Assembly (NCBI GenBank): GCA_019240405.1
Contig: JAFAYL010000057.1
Location: forward strand, 1-64,000
Reading direction: 5' to 3'
DNA: 64,000 nt
Origin: Acidobacteriaceae bacterium
Lineage (GTDB): Bacteria > Acidobacteriota > Terriglobia > Bryobacterales > Bryobacteraceae
Below the pieces are notes generated by a model. That model was not told where the DNA came from and did no database searches. It saw nothing but the letters and a program-made list of their open reading frames with translations. Position 1 is the first letter of the stretch. The number at the start of each line of letters is the position of its first letter. Of the stretch, positions 26,902 through 35,747 are shown piece by piece. The translations under genes and the position numbers were made by a program.

Positions 26902-29469
26902 ATGAACAGGCCGGCAGTTTCGACATTTTTTCTGGCTACTCTGGCGACGCTACTTGCGGCCGCCACAGCTCTTTATGCGGCGCTGTGGCTATATAACAAC
27001 CGGTCTCAACCGCAAGTGGAATTGGGCTTCGATAACCAGCATCTTGGGGATGCGCGCTGCGAGCTAGTCAGGAGCGTCCAACCAGGAAGCCCTGCAGCTC
27101 GGGCCGGATTACGCCCGGGAGATCGAATTATCGCGATCAACGGCCGGCCGATTGAGAACGCCTTCACGATCACGGATATCTGGGCGAAGCACCGTCCCGG
27201 CGATGTTGTCAAGCTAACGATCGAGCGGGCTCATTCCGCTTCGCCCTTAACGGTCAGGGGTGTGTTTCGCGCCACTCAGTCCAGCTCGAATGAAGCAGGA
27301 GTCGCGGTGAATCTCGGCCGAGACATCGCGAACACCTATTCTCTTGGGTTTTTGGTGGTCGGCATGACAGTTTTGTTTCTGCGCTTGAAAGACCCGAACG
27401 CCTGGCTGCTGGCTTTGATGTTTGCTGGATTCGTCGCGATACCGGGTCCGTGGAACTCATTCGCAGGCCTGAATCCACCCCTGCGATTGTTTGCGACGGT
27501 CTATCGGGGACTCTTCAACAACATGGTTACGCCGCTGTTCTATTTTTTCTTCGCGGTGTTCCCGACACGATCGCCGCTCGACCGGCGCCTTCCCTGGTTG
27601 AAGTGGGTCTTTCTTTCGATAGGAGCGTTGTTAGCGCTCCCCGCGATTTTTGGGACTTTGGGGCGGCTACTTGGGGTACCGCGCCTATTCGTGCTGTATT
27701 TTATATATGCGCTGATCCCGTTGGGCCTTGTGTCGCTCATAGGAAATGCCGTCAGCGCCAAGACGCCAGAAGCGCGGCGCAAGATTCGAGTGATTCTATG
27801 GGGGACACTCGCGGGCGTCGTGCCGGCCACGATAACGCTTGGGGTGGGTGATTTCTTTGGTCTTCGCGAGCCGCTTTTTCTCGATGCCGTGATCGTCATT
27901 TTGTTATGGCTCTTCCCGCTCTCATTTGCTTATGCCGTGGTCAAGCACCGGGTGCTCGAGATTCCGGTTCTGCTCAGGAGAAGCGCGCGTTATTTGCTGG
28001 TGCAACGCGGTTTCACGATTCTCCTATCTTTGTTCAGCATCGGCGTGACATTGATTTTTGCTCTCTCTTTCTCTCGTTATCTTGAAACGCTGACCGGGGC
28101 TGCAATACCTGGCGGGATCGCGTTGGGAACGGTCTTTGGCTCGGGTCTGCTTTGGACGGGCACGCGGGTGCACAGGCGTGTCGGCGCGCGGATCGATCAA
28201 GCTTTCTTCCGGAGTGCATACGACGCGCGCACGATTCTGGAGGACTTGGCGGAAAAGACTCGCACAGCGACTGACCGGGGCGGGTTGGCCACTCTGCTCA
28301 ACCGTCATCTCAATGAAGCGCTTCAACCGAGTTCTCTCGCGGTCTATCTTGAATCGCATGAAAATCAACTCTCCGCGGCAGCGGGAAACGTGCCGGTTGA
28401 GCTCGAGATCATTTCTGCAGGAACAATGCTGGGCGAGCTGCGGCGGCTCGGCCGTATGGATCGACACGCGCGGATTGCGCCGGTGTGGGATGTTTCTACC
28501 GAGAGCTCGAACGGTATGCCGCGGGCCGTTCTACTAGCGCCACTCCGGCCCGATTGCCTGGTGCCGATATTGGGACGCGATAGCCGCCTGGCGGGTTTAT
28601 TAGTGTTGGGCGCGCGCCTGTCCGAAGAGCCTTATTCGCGCGACGACCGGCAGTTACTAACTTCCGTAGCGAACCAAGCGGGCATCGCGCTGGAGAGTAT
28701 CCGCCTGGGCGAGAAGATTGCGGAGCAAATTGAGGCCGAGCGGCGCATTGCGCAGGAAATGGAGTACGCGAAACAAGTCCAGCTCCGGTTATTTCCCCAA
28801 AAAACTCCGCCCATGGAAACGCTCGAATACACGGGCGGGTGCATTCAAGCTCGTCAGGTTGGCGGGGATTATTACGATTTTCTCGAGTTGCGCCCGGGCC
28901 GGCTGGCGCTGGTGCTGGCGGATGTCGCAGGCAAGGGAATATCGGGCGCTCTTCTCATGGCTAACCTGCAGGCTAACTTGCGGAGCCAGTACGCCGCAGC
29001 CTTGGAGGACCTGCCGGGTCTGCTGCAATCGGTGAATCGATTGTTCTTTGAAAACAGCAATGAGAGCAGTTACGCGACGTTGTTTTTCGCCGACTACGAT
29101 GATTCGAGACGCCGGCTGCGATATGTGAATTGCGGGCACCTGCCGCCGCTTGTGCTGCGCACGGATGGATGCGTTGAGCGATTGACCTCTACTGCCACCG
29201 TGCTGGGATTGTTCGAGCGGTGGGAGTGTTCGGTTGCGGAGCTGATGCTTGCTGCGGGCGACGTACTCGTGCTTTACACGGACGGCGTGACGGAGGCGGA
29301 GAATGCCGCAGGCGAGCAGTTTGGCGAGTCGCGTCTGATTGAAACGATTCGTTCACAAGGGCGACGGTCTGTCTCTTGCTTGCTCAAGGAGGTCGTCAAT
29401 ACAGTGCAAAAGTTCGGTGATGGGGAGCAGGCGGATGACATCACGATGGTGGTTGCGCGATGTAGTTGA
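26902..29469 (+). CDS. PDZ-7TM-GAF-SpoIIE phosphatase, 855 aa
   Basis: This is a large membrane phosphatase. Domains in order: an N-terminal helix (about 9-30), a periplasmic PDZ domain (about 45-115; VQPGSPAARAGLRPGDRIIA), seven or more hydrophobic helices (about 143-415), a GAF-like sensor (about 445-610; LLTSVANQAGIALESIRL), then a SpoIIE/PP2C core (about 640-853) with RQVGGDYYDFLEL, VLADVAGKGISGALLM, VNCGHLPPLV, YTDGVTEAEN and ADDITMVVARC. The catalytic Asp set is intact. It probably senses an envelope or redox cue and dephosphorylates a cytoplasmic partner. It starts 3 bp after the interrupted phosphatase. Confidence 0.92.
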   Translation: MNRPAVSTFFLATLATLLAAATALYAALWLYNNRSQPQVELGFDNQHLGDARCELVRSVQPGSPAARAGLRPGDRIIAINGRPIENAFTITDIWAKHRPGDVVKLTIERAHSASPLTVRGVFRATQSSSNEAGVAVNLGRDIANTYSLGFLVVGMTVLFLRLKDPNAWLLALMFAGFVAIPGPWNSFAGLNPPLRLFATVYRGLFNNMVTPLFYFFFAVFPTRSPLDRRLPWLKWVFLSIGALLALPAIFGTLGRLLGVPRLFVLYFIYALIPLGLVSLIGNAVSAKTPEARRKIRVILWGTLAGVVPATITLGVGDFFGLREPLFLDAVIVILLWLFPLSFAYAVVKHRVLEIPVLLRRSARYLLVQRGFTILLSLFSIGVTLIFALSFSRYLETLTGAAIPGGIALGTVFGSGLLWTGTRVHRRVGARIDQAFFRSAYDARTILEDLAEKTRTATDRGGLATLLNRHLNEALQPSSLAVYLESHENQLSAAAGNVPVELEIISAGTMLGELRRLGRMDRHARIAPVWDVSTESSNGMPRAVLLAPLRPDCLVPILGRDSRLAGLLVLGARLSEEPYSRDDRQLLTSVANQAGIALESIRLGEKIAEQIEAERRIAQEMEYAKQVQLRLFPQKTPPMETLEYTGGCIQARQVGGDYYDFLELRPGRLALVLADVAGKGISGALLMANLQANLRSQYAAALEDLPGLLQSVNRLFFENSNESSYATLFFADYDDSRRRLRYVNCGHLPPLVLRTDGCVERLTSTATVLGLFERWECSVAELMLAAGDVLVLYTDGVTEAENAAGEQFGESRLIETIRSQGRRSVSCLLKEVVNTVQKFGDGEQADDITMVVARCS

Positions 29470-29508
29470 TGGGATAGAGACGTTACGGGCAAGGCAAATG
29501 CCTCCGCG

Positions 29509-29883
29509 CTACACAGTTTTCTCACGCGCGGCGATCTCTTTCGCGCGGAACTTTGCGATGCGTTCGATCAGCTTAATAGGCACGGGCTTCGAGAGAGGAA
29601 AGCGGATTGTGCTCTTGACGACCCGGTATGGTGCAAGCTCGTTTTTGAATGATGCGACGAGGCGCTCGCCGGCGGGGTAGAGCGAATAGTGCTGCTTCCA
29701 TCCAGCGACATAGAGCACCGCGCCGCCAGGCAATTTGTACGTTGGCATCTTGTATGAAATCACTTCTTCGGCTTCGGGCACGGCTTTTCGAATCGCGCTT
29801 CGCACCCGGCTGAGTGCTTCCTGTGCGGGTGGTGGCTGTGAGGCGATGTATTCGTCGACGGTCTTGAAGTCGGTCTTGGCCAT
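29509..29883 (-). CDS. DUF1801/YdhG-like protein
   Basis: This 124-residue protein fits the DUF1801 (frataxin-like, iron chaperone YdhG) group: TVDEYIASQPPPAQEALSRV, EAEEVISYKMPTYKLPGG, and YPAGERL with STIRFPLSKPVP. Role uncertain; relatives have been linked to intracellular iron handling. Confidence 0.86.
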   Translation of the reverse strand: MAKTDFKTVDEYIASQPPPAQEALSRVRSAIRKAVPEAEEVISYKMPTYKLPGGAVLYVAGWKQHYSLYPAGERLVASFKNELAPYRVVKSTIRFPLSKPVPIKLIERIAKFRAKEIAAREKTV

Positions 29884-30096
29884 TGTCAGTCCATTGTTAC
29901 AGCCGCAAGATCACGTTTCCAGCGCGGGCGCGTGAGGCGGTCCGATTTGAGCTGCGTCATCCGAAATTTGGCGTTAGAACTCGCCCCGGAAAACTGGATG
30001 ACTCAGGTAAGCTAACGTTGGTCAGAAGGCTCATGCGGGAGGGCTTGGTTGTCGTTCTGTCGGCCTGACTTTCGCTGATTGACCAAGGAGGGGGAG

Positions 30097-30948
30097 ATGA
30101 CCGCAATTTCGAGAAGAGAATTTTCAAAGATGGCAACGAATATCGCGGCAATTGGTGTACTTTCCGGTGGGCGGGAAGCGGGCGCGAATCCGCTGGGCTT
30201 GCCGATCGGATGCCAGACTTATCCCGTAAGAAAGAGCATTGCGCGGGACTTCCCCGGCGCGCTCAAGCAGCTCGCTGATGCTGGTTTTCAAGCCGTTGAG
30301 CTGTGCTCGCCTGTGGGATACGCGGAGTTTAGCGGCCTGGCGAAATACAAACCACCCGAGCTACGAAAGCTTTTGAGTGACATGAATCTGCAATGCGTGA
30401 GTTCTCATTTCGGCATTGACGAACTCCGTAAGGATCTACCGGGCAGAATTGAATGGGCAAAGGAACTAGGGCTAACGCAAATGCTGGTGCCGAGCCTTGA
30501 CGGACCGCGAAATCCGACTATGGACGACGTGAAGCGTGCGGCTGACGAATATAACAAAATGGCCGAGCAGTCGGCAAATGCGGGCATTCAGCAGGGTCTT
30601 CATAACGAGGATTTCGAGCTCTCGATGGTAAACGGCAGACGGACGTACGACGTACTGTTTGAGCTTCTAGATCCGAAGCTGGTTAAGTTTCAGTTCCAAG
30701 TCTCGACGATTAGTCGCGGCTACGATGCTGCTGAATACTTCACGAAATATCCGGGCCGCTTCATTTCTATGCACGCGCAAGGATGGTCGGACAAGACTAA
30801 AAAAATCGTCCCAATAGGGCAGGGCACACTCGATTGGAATAGAATCTTTGGGGCAGCGAAAACGGGCGGGATCAAGAATTACTTCGTCGAGATGGATCTG
30901 GACAAGATGAGAGCCAGCGTTCCCTACTTGCGTAGTCTGCAGGTGTGA
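30097..30948 (+). CDS. Secreted sugar phosphate isomerase/epimerase-like TIM barrel
   Basis: The N-terminus SRREFSKMATNIAAIGVL resembles a Tat signal. The TIM-barrel (AP endonuclease family 2) follows: PIGCQTYPVRK, AVELCSPVGYAEF, HFGIDEL, GLHNEDFEL and a metal-site end near YFVEMD. Such proteins often pair with Gfo/Idh/MocA oxidoreductases, and one is found convergent 37 bp away. The ATG at 30097 follows GGAGGGGGAG; the TTG at 30079 is rejected. The gap upstream (29884-30096) shows no recognisable feature. Confidence 0.88.
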   Translation: MTAISRREFSKMATNIAAIGVLSGGREAGANPLGLPIGCQTYPVRKSIARDFPGALKQLADAGFQAVELCSPVGYAEFSGLAKYKPPELRKLLSDMNLQCVSSHFGIDELRKDLPGRIEWAKELGLTQMLVPSLDGPRNPTMDDVKRAADEYNKMAEQSANAGIQQGLHNEDFELSMVNGRRTYDVLFELLDPKLVKFQFQVSTISRGYDAAEYFTKYPGRFISMHAQGWSDKTKKIVPIGQGTLDWNRIFGAAKTGGIKNYFVEMDLDKMRASVPYLRSLQV

Positions 30949-30984
30949 TCTGGTCTCGCCGGCATGGGCGGAATCCGCCAGGAT

Positions 30985-32553
30985 TCAGACCGTGTATTTG
31001 GAGCGGAGGACTGGATCCACTAAAGCGTTCGCCTTGTCCGAGCTTGTGATTCGCATCGCATCCGTGTCCCACGCGAGAAATTCACCCGGTAACCTCTGCG
31101 CAATGCAGCCGAGGAGAAACGCTTCCGTAACAGGGCTTTGACTTTCGAAGTTTGCGACCGCTGCGGGGCCGCCTCTGCAAGCTGCGATCCACTGTTCGAT
31201 GGCGATATCGGTGTGATGATTTGTTCGCTCAGGAGGGGCTGGCGTTTGATATTTGGGGGACTCGGGATAGACCCGTGGATGATCGCCGTTGAACTCAGCC
31301 AGCAGGATTCCCTTATCGCCGACATACATGATGCCCTCTCCGTCTTCCCCACCTTCGAACAGCCGTTGATCCTCAGAACGCAAACCTGCGGGACGAGGCG
31401 GTCGAAGGCCTCCGTCGTACCAGGACATGCGTAGCGCCGGCCGGCTGCCGTTCGCTGGAAAATTCAAATGCACCAGCGACGCTTTGGGAAACGTCTCGGC
31501 GTACGCTTCACTGGTGCTCGATTCGACGGATACGGGCGGTGTGAGATTCAGAATTTTGAAAACGCCTGCAAAACTGTAGCAGCCCATATCGCCAAAGGAG
31601 CCTGCGCCGAAGTCGTCCCATCCGCGCCAGACAAACGGGAGATAGGCTGGGTTGAACGGACGCTCCGGGGCTGGCCCGAGCCAAAGATCCCAGTCAAGAC
31701 CCGTAGGCACCGGCTCGACCTCTTTGGGACGCTCAATACCTTGCGGCCAGAACGGGCGACTAGACCAGTTATGGACTTCGCGCACCGGTCCGATCGCGCC
31801 GTCGCTGATCCAAGAAGCAATCAAATGCGTGATCTCCGTGGAAGGATTATTTACGGTGATTGATGTGGCGACTTTTGTTTCCCGGGCAACCCGTGCCACG
31901 CGCCGCGCTTCGGCAACGGTGTGTGTCATAGGCTTTTGACACAACACGTGTTTGTGTTGGCGCATTGCCGCTATAGAGATTGTTGCGTGCCAATGATCAG
32001 GCGTCGCGATGTAAACCGCATCCAAATCCTTTTCCTTAGCGAGCAGCTCTCGATAGTCGCTATACGCGTTGCATCCCTTGTAATCGCCTGAGGCCGAGCC
32101 TCTGCGCGACCCATAATATGCCTCAACCAGGCGGCGGGCCGGTTCACGCCCTCCCATGCCCAAACTGGTTCGGAATTCGTGTGTGAGTTGTACCTCGCCC
32201 GGCGAGGCCAGGTCCTCGCCCCACTGCTCATATCCAGGGCCAAGCAACTCACGGGCGGCTTTGAGCAGATCGTTGTCGCCATACTCGACGTAGTTCTTGC
32301 CGCTAGCATTGCAGTCGCAGACTGCCACCATCTGAACATCGGGGAGGGCCAATAACTCCATTGAGATGACAAGGCCTTGCCTCCCCAGTCCGATCGACGC
32401 AATGGTCACCTTGTCGCTCGGGGGCACGTACCCTGCGCCACCCAGGACATGACGCGGAACGATCAGGAAAGAAGCAGCCGATGTCGCGGTGCCTCGAATC
32501 AGATCGCGGCGGGAGATCATTTTTGTTTTATTCAAAGCTGTTTCGTCAATCAT
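30985..32553 (-). CDS. Gfo/Idh/MocA-family oxidoreductase with Tat signal
   Basis: An NAD-type sugar oxidoreductase exported by Tat: ISRRDLIRGTATSAASFLIV. The Rossmann part has ASIGLGRQG, ATPDHWHATISIAA and CQKPMTHTV (QKP in place of the common EKP). The C-terminal half (GWDDFGAGSFGDMGCY) is the usual substrate domain. About 522 residues. ATG 32553 is preferred with AAAAGG upstream; a GTG at 32559 is possible. The substrate is unknown. Confidence 0.92.
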   Translation of the reverse strand: MIDETALNKTKMISRRDLIRGTATSAASFLIVPRHVLGGAGYVPPSDKVTIASIGLGRQGLVISMELLALPDVQMVAVCDCNASGKNYVEYGDNDLLKAARELLGPGYEQWGEDLASPGEVQLTHEFRTSLGMGGREPARRLVEAYYGSRRGSASGDYKGCNAYSDYRELLAKEKDLDAVYIATPDHWHATISIAAMRQHKHVLCQKPMTHTVAEARRVARVARETKVATSITVNNPSTEITHLIASWISDGAIGPVREVHNWSSRPFWPQGIERPKEVEPVPTGLDWDLWLGPAPERPFNPAYLPFVWRGWDDFGAGSFGDMGCYSFAGVFKILNLTPPVSVESSTSEAYAETFPKASLVHLNFPANGSRPALRMSWYDGGLRPPRPAGLRSEDQRLFEGGEDGEGIMYVGDKGILLAEFNGDHPRVYPESPKYQTPAPPERTNHHTDIAIEQWIAACRGGPAAVANFESQSPVTEAFLLGCIAQRLPGEFLAWDTDAMRITSSDKANALVDPVLRSKYTV

Positions 32554-32588
32554 AATCACCTTTTGAAAACAGCAGCCGTGCGTTCGTC

Positions 32589-34337
32589 CTATTTCACTTC
32601 ACCAATATAGACACCGAAGGGCGGTAATTGAATTTTGTCGAGAGATGCGGGGTCGCGCGCGCCGGGTGATTTTAGCAACGTAGACGGGTGTTTGCCGGTC
32701 ACTCCGTCTTGCGCGAGATTGAACGAGACAGTCTGCGGGTTTGCAGTGAAGTTGCAAGCAATGAGCACGGGCGGGTGGCCCTCTGTTTGGCGGAGCCAGG
32801 AGAGGACGTGATTGTCGTTTGTGTTCAACATCATCTCTTTGCCGGAGTGCAGCGCCGGAACTTCGCGGCGCAACGCGATTAGCCGCTTGTACCAGCTCAA
32901 TAGTGAGTCGGACTTGGGTTTTTCGACGGCCACATTGATCGTCTTGTAATCGGGCGGGACGGGCAGCCAGGGATGATCACTCGTTGTGAAGCCGGCGTTC
33001 TTTGAGGTATCCCATTGCATGGGCGTGCGCTCGCCATCGCGACCCTTTTCTTTAGGCCAGCCGGTTTTTCCGATCGGGTCCTTGACATCTTCGACGCGAG
33101 TGGGAATTGTCGTTGTCATACCGATCTCGTCGCCGTAGTACATGAGTGCCGTAGCGCGCGACCCGAATAGGATTGCCGCCAGCATACGTTCGATTTCGGT
33201 GTTGTGCTTGCCGTCGCCGTAGCGATAATCGAGGCGCGGGTTGTCGTGGTTGTCGAAGACAAAGAGCGGTTGGTTATCGCCGATTTTCGTTTCCGCGTCG
33301 GTGATTTTTTTTCGGAACTCCGCGACATCGAGTTTATTGATGAAGCCGACCTGCATGTCCATAGGCAGTTGCAGCTCGTCGTGCCGGTCATCTCCGTACC
33401 ACTTGTAAAGTTCCTGCACATTGGGGAGGTACGTTTCGCCAATCAAGACGCGGTTGCCCGGATAGGAATCGATGAGCTTGCGGAGATCGCGCATCACATT
33501 GTGCACTTCGGGGAGGTTTTCTTGAAGTGAGGTGGATTCGTTTGGATCTCCGAACTTGTTGGTTCCGGGCTGCACCTCTTCATCTTTGAGGGACGGATCT
33601 TCGAAAAGCGTGGGAACGGCATCGAGGCGAAATCCGGCGACTCCTTTATCGAGCCAAAAACGTACTGCGCCGAACATCGCCTTCTGAACTTCGGGATTGC
33701 GCCAATTGAGGTCAGGCTGCTGAATGTAGAAGTAGTGGTAATAATACTGCTTCGTCTTGGGATCGTATTGCCATGCGGAGTGACCGAAGGTGGAGAGCCA
33801 GTTATTCGGCGGCTGTCCGGGGCTTTTGCCGTCACGCCAGATATACCAATCGCGTTTCGGATTGGTGCGCGAGCTCGCAGATTCGATAAACCAGCGATGC
33901 TTGTCTGAGGTATGGTTCATTACCATGTCCATGCAGATACGAATGTTGCGCTTCTTAGCTTCGTCGAGAAGACGATCGAAATCCGCCATAGTGCCGTACT
34001 GAGGATCAATGGCCTCGTAATCGGAGATGTCGTAACCGAAATCGACTTGCGGGGATGGATAGATGGGTGAGAGCCAAATCATATCGACGCCGAGATCTTT
34101 GAGGTGGTCGAGACGGCTGGTAATTCCGTTGAGGTCGCCGATGCCATCGCCATTCGAGTCTTGAAAGCTGCGGGGGTAGATTTCATAGATCACCGCGTGC
34201 TTCCACCAAACGTCTGACTGGTCCTGCGCAGATGGACTCTGCGATAACGCGGCGCTTCCGTGACGCGGCCCGCCCATAGCCGCAACGGTCAGTGTGAATG
34301 CGAGGAAGGCGGAACTGCGGAATCGTAGTGTGCGCAT
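32589..34337 (-). CDS. Secreted GH13 alpha-glucosidase
   Basis: This 582-residue protein is a glycoside hydrolase family 13 enzyme of the oligo-1,6-glucosidase or alpha-glucosidase type. Signal peptide: SSAFLAFTLTVAAMGG. Conserved regions: DMVMNHTSDKHRWF, GFRLDAVP (nucleophile Asp), LIGETY (acid/base Glu) and FVFDNHDNPR (transition-state Asp). The calcium-type loop DSNGDGIGD is present. The C-terminal beta domain ends in LPPFGVYIGEVK. It would hydrolyse short alpha-glucans outside the cytoplasm. CAGGAG precedes the ATG. Confidence 0.95.
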   Translation of the reverse strand: MRTLRFRSSAFLAFTLTVAAMGGPRHGSAALSQSPSAQDQSDVWWKHAVIYEIYPRSFQDSNGDGIGDLNGITSRLDHLKDLGVDMIWLSPIYPSPQVDFGYDISDYEAIDPQYGTMADFDRLLDEAKKRNIRICMDMVMNHTSDKHRWFIESASSRTNPKRDWYIWRDGKSPGQPPNNWLSTFGHSAWQYDPKTKQYYYHYFYIQQPDLNWRNPEVQKAMFGAVRFWLDKGVAGFRLDAVPTLFEDPSLKDEEVQPGTNKFGDPNESTSLQENLPEVHNVMRDLRKLIDSYPGNRVLIGETYLPNVQELYKWYGDDRHDELQLPMDMQVGFINKLDVAEFRKKITDAETKIGDNQPLFVFDNHDNPRLDYRYGDGKHNTEIERMLAAILFGSRATALMYYGDEIGMTTTIPTRVEDVKDPIGKTGWPKEKGRDGERTPMQWDTSKNAGFTTSDHPWLPVPPDYKTINVAVEKPKSDSLLSWYKRLIALRREVPALHSGKEMMLNTNDNHVLSWLRQTEGHPPVLIACNFTANPQTVSFNLAQDGVTGKHPSTLLKSPGARDPASLDKIQLPPFGVYIGEVK

Positions 34338-34406
34338 GAAGGCTCCTGCGGTGCCTAGTTTATCGCCTCCCTCTTAGGTAGGAATTGAAATCGGGCGACT
34401 TTCTGT

Positions 34407-34853
34407 TCATGCGATTTCTAGAACCGAGTTGAGGAAGTTCACGACATACTTCCAGATGAGATAGTAGATGGCGATTCCGATAGGGAGAATGATGGCGATG
34501 TAAAGATAAGGAACCTCGACCGTATTGAAATACAGAAGTCCGCGGGGAGCGGCGTTCGCAAAACCGAGTAATTCAGCGAGGAGGAAGCCGCCCGGCGCGA
34601 GAAGAAACGGAAGCAGCGCGCCGTGAAGTCCGATGTTCCAGCGATGCTGCTCGCGAATCGCGACATACAGCATGTTCCACGCGCCAAATATGTTGGGAGC
34701 GAGCGCCATAGGGAAGACGATGAGCCGCTCAATGGGAACTGGAACCTGGTAGGCGAATCGGGCTATACAAAACACAGTCAGGGCAATCAGAAGAAACGCG
34801 GCGGGCAGAGTGATTCCTGCCATGTAGGCGCGTAGATAACGGTGAGTTTGCAT
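34407..34853 (-). CDS. Hypothetical four-helix membrane protein
   Basis: This 148-residue protein has about four hydrophobic helices (ITLPAAFLLIALTVFCIARF, LPFLLAPGGFLLAELLGF and YLYIAIILPIGIAIYYLIW among them). No family is recognised. It follows the small membrane protein next to the sigma factor in the same direction, so it probably belongs to that operon. Confidence 0.72.
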   Translation of the reverse strand: MQTHRYLRAYMAGITLPAAFLLIALTVFCIARFAYQVPVPIERLIVFPMALAPNIFGAWNMLYVAIREQHRWNIGLHGALLPFLLAPGGFLLAELLGFANAAPRGLLYFNTVEVPYLYIAIILPIGIAIYYLIWKYVVNFLNSVLEIA

Positions 34854-34861
34854 GTGACCTC

Positions 34862-35095
34862 CTAGAGATGGAAAACAAACAACAGAATGAATTTGGGGAA
34901 GAGGGCGAGCACGCTCGCCGAACTGGCGATGAGAGCCCAGTCATACCAAGGGAGACGGCGCAAGGGCACTGCGGAGCGCGGCGCTTTAAGCTTGCGGACC
35001 ATATCAGGCCATAGGTCGCGGGGGAGAGCGGGATCGACAGGCGGAATGGCGTTCTTCAGCAATGACCGCAGTTCTCGATTATTTTGTTCAGTCAT
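34862..35095 (-). CDS. Small single-helix membrane protein, putative anti-sigma partner
   Basis: This 77-residue protein has a charged N-terminal half (NRELRSLLKNAIPPVDPALP) and one C-terminal helix (WALIASSASVLALF and PKFILLFVF). It overlaps the ECF sigma stop in ATGA, so the two are coupled. That arrangement is typical of a membrane anti-sigma factor, but it has no zinc-binding HxxxCxxC and is shorter than usual, so the role is inferred. Confidence 0.6.
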   Translation of the reverse strand: MTEQNNRELRSLLKNAIPPVDPALPRDLWPDMVRKLKAPRSAVPLRRLPWYDWALIASSASVLALFPKFILLFVFHL

Positions 35096-35610
35096 GGGGT
35101 CACCCCGAGACGCGCGAGTTGTTTGCGTAAGATGCGTGTAGCGCGAAACACGCGGGTGCGTATTGTGCCGGCGGCTGTGCCGAGCGCGGCGGCGATTTCG
35201 GAATACGATTTTTCCTCGATGAGGGCGAGAGTTGCTGCGGCTCGGAGCTTGGGCGGCAAGCGGAGGAATGCTCGTTTGATTTGATCGCGCGTTTCGTTCT
35301 CCAGCACCGGATCGTGACGATCAGTTTGAGCAGCGTTTTCAAAAAGTTCTTGATCGGAGCGCCGGTTTCGGAGGTGATCGATAGCAAGATTGGTTGCGAT
35401 CCGCCGGGCCCAAGCGCCGAAGGGTTTCTCAGGATTGAAGCGTGATCGCGCCTGATAAATACGCCAGAACGTTTCCACTGTTAATTCCTCCGCGATTCCG
35501 GTGTCGCGTACGATTCGGATGATCCAGGCATAGATGTCGTTTTGGAATTGCCGAAAAAGCGTCTCGAAGGCATCGATATCGCCTTGTACGAAGCGCTCCG
35601 GCAGCTCCAT
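35092..35610 (-). CDS. ECF-type RNA polymerase sigma factor
   Basis: This 172-residue factor has region 2 (about 15-80; ETLFRQFQNDIYAWI, ELTVETFWRIYQ, WARRIATNLAIDHLR) and region 4 (about 110-165; RLPPKLRAAATLALIEEKSY and SEIAAALGTAAGTIRTR). There are no regions 1 or 3. The ATG has AGAAGG upstream. It is divergent from the di-haem peroxidase gene and in one run with two small membrane proteins, which suggests control of envelope or redox genes. Confidence 0.93.
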   Translation of the reverse strand: MELPERFVQGDIDAFETLFRQFQNDIYAWIIRIVRDTGIAEELTVETFWRIYQARSRFNPEKPFGAWARRIATNLAIDHLRNRRSDQELFENAAQTDRHDPVLENETRDQIKRAFLRLPPKLRAAATLALIEEKSYSEIAAALGTAAGTIRTRVFRATRILRKQLARLGVTP

Positions 35611-35688
35611 TTTTTCCTTCTACTCCCTGTTACGGGTATGGGCGGCGGTTCATTACATTTCAGTGTTGCCGCGGTTTGAACCAGTACC

Positions 35689-35704
35689 GTACTGTCAGCA
35701 GTAC
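35689..35704 (+). promoter_or_regulatory. Palindrome GTACTG-TCAG-CAGTAC between divergent genes
   Basis: A perfect 6-bp dyad with a 4-bp centre lies 44 bp before the peroxidase ATG at 35748 and 78 bp from the sigma ATG. A further GTAC at 35684-35687 makes a direct repeat of CAGTACC. It could be an operator for either direction. Confidence 0.4.
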
Positions 35705-35747
35705 CCGAAGGTTTATTTCAAGCGGAACATTTTTAATGGGAGGCGAA

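Noticed and set aside
29884-30078. Possible short gene upstream of the isomerase
   Set aside because: Frames are short, lack ribosome sites and have no recognisable text.
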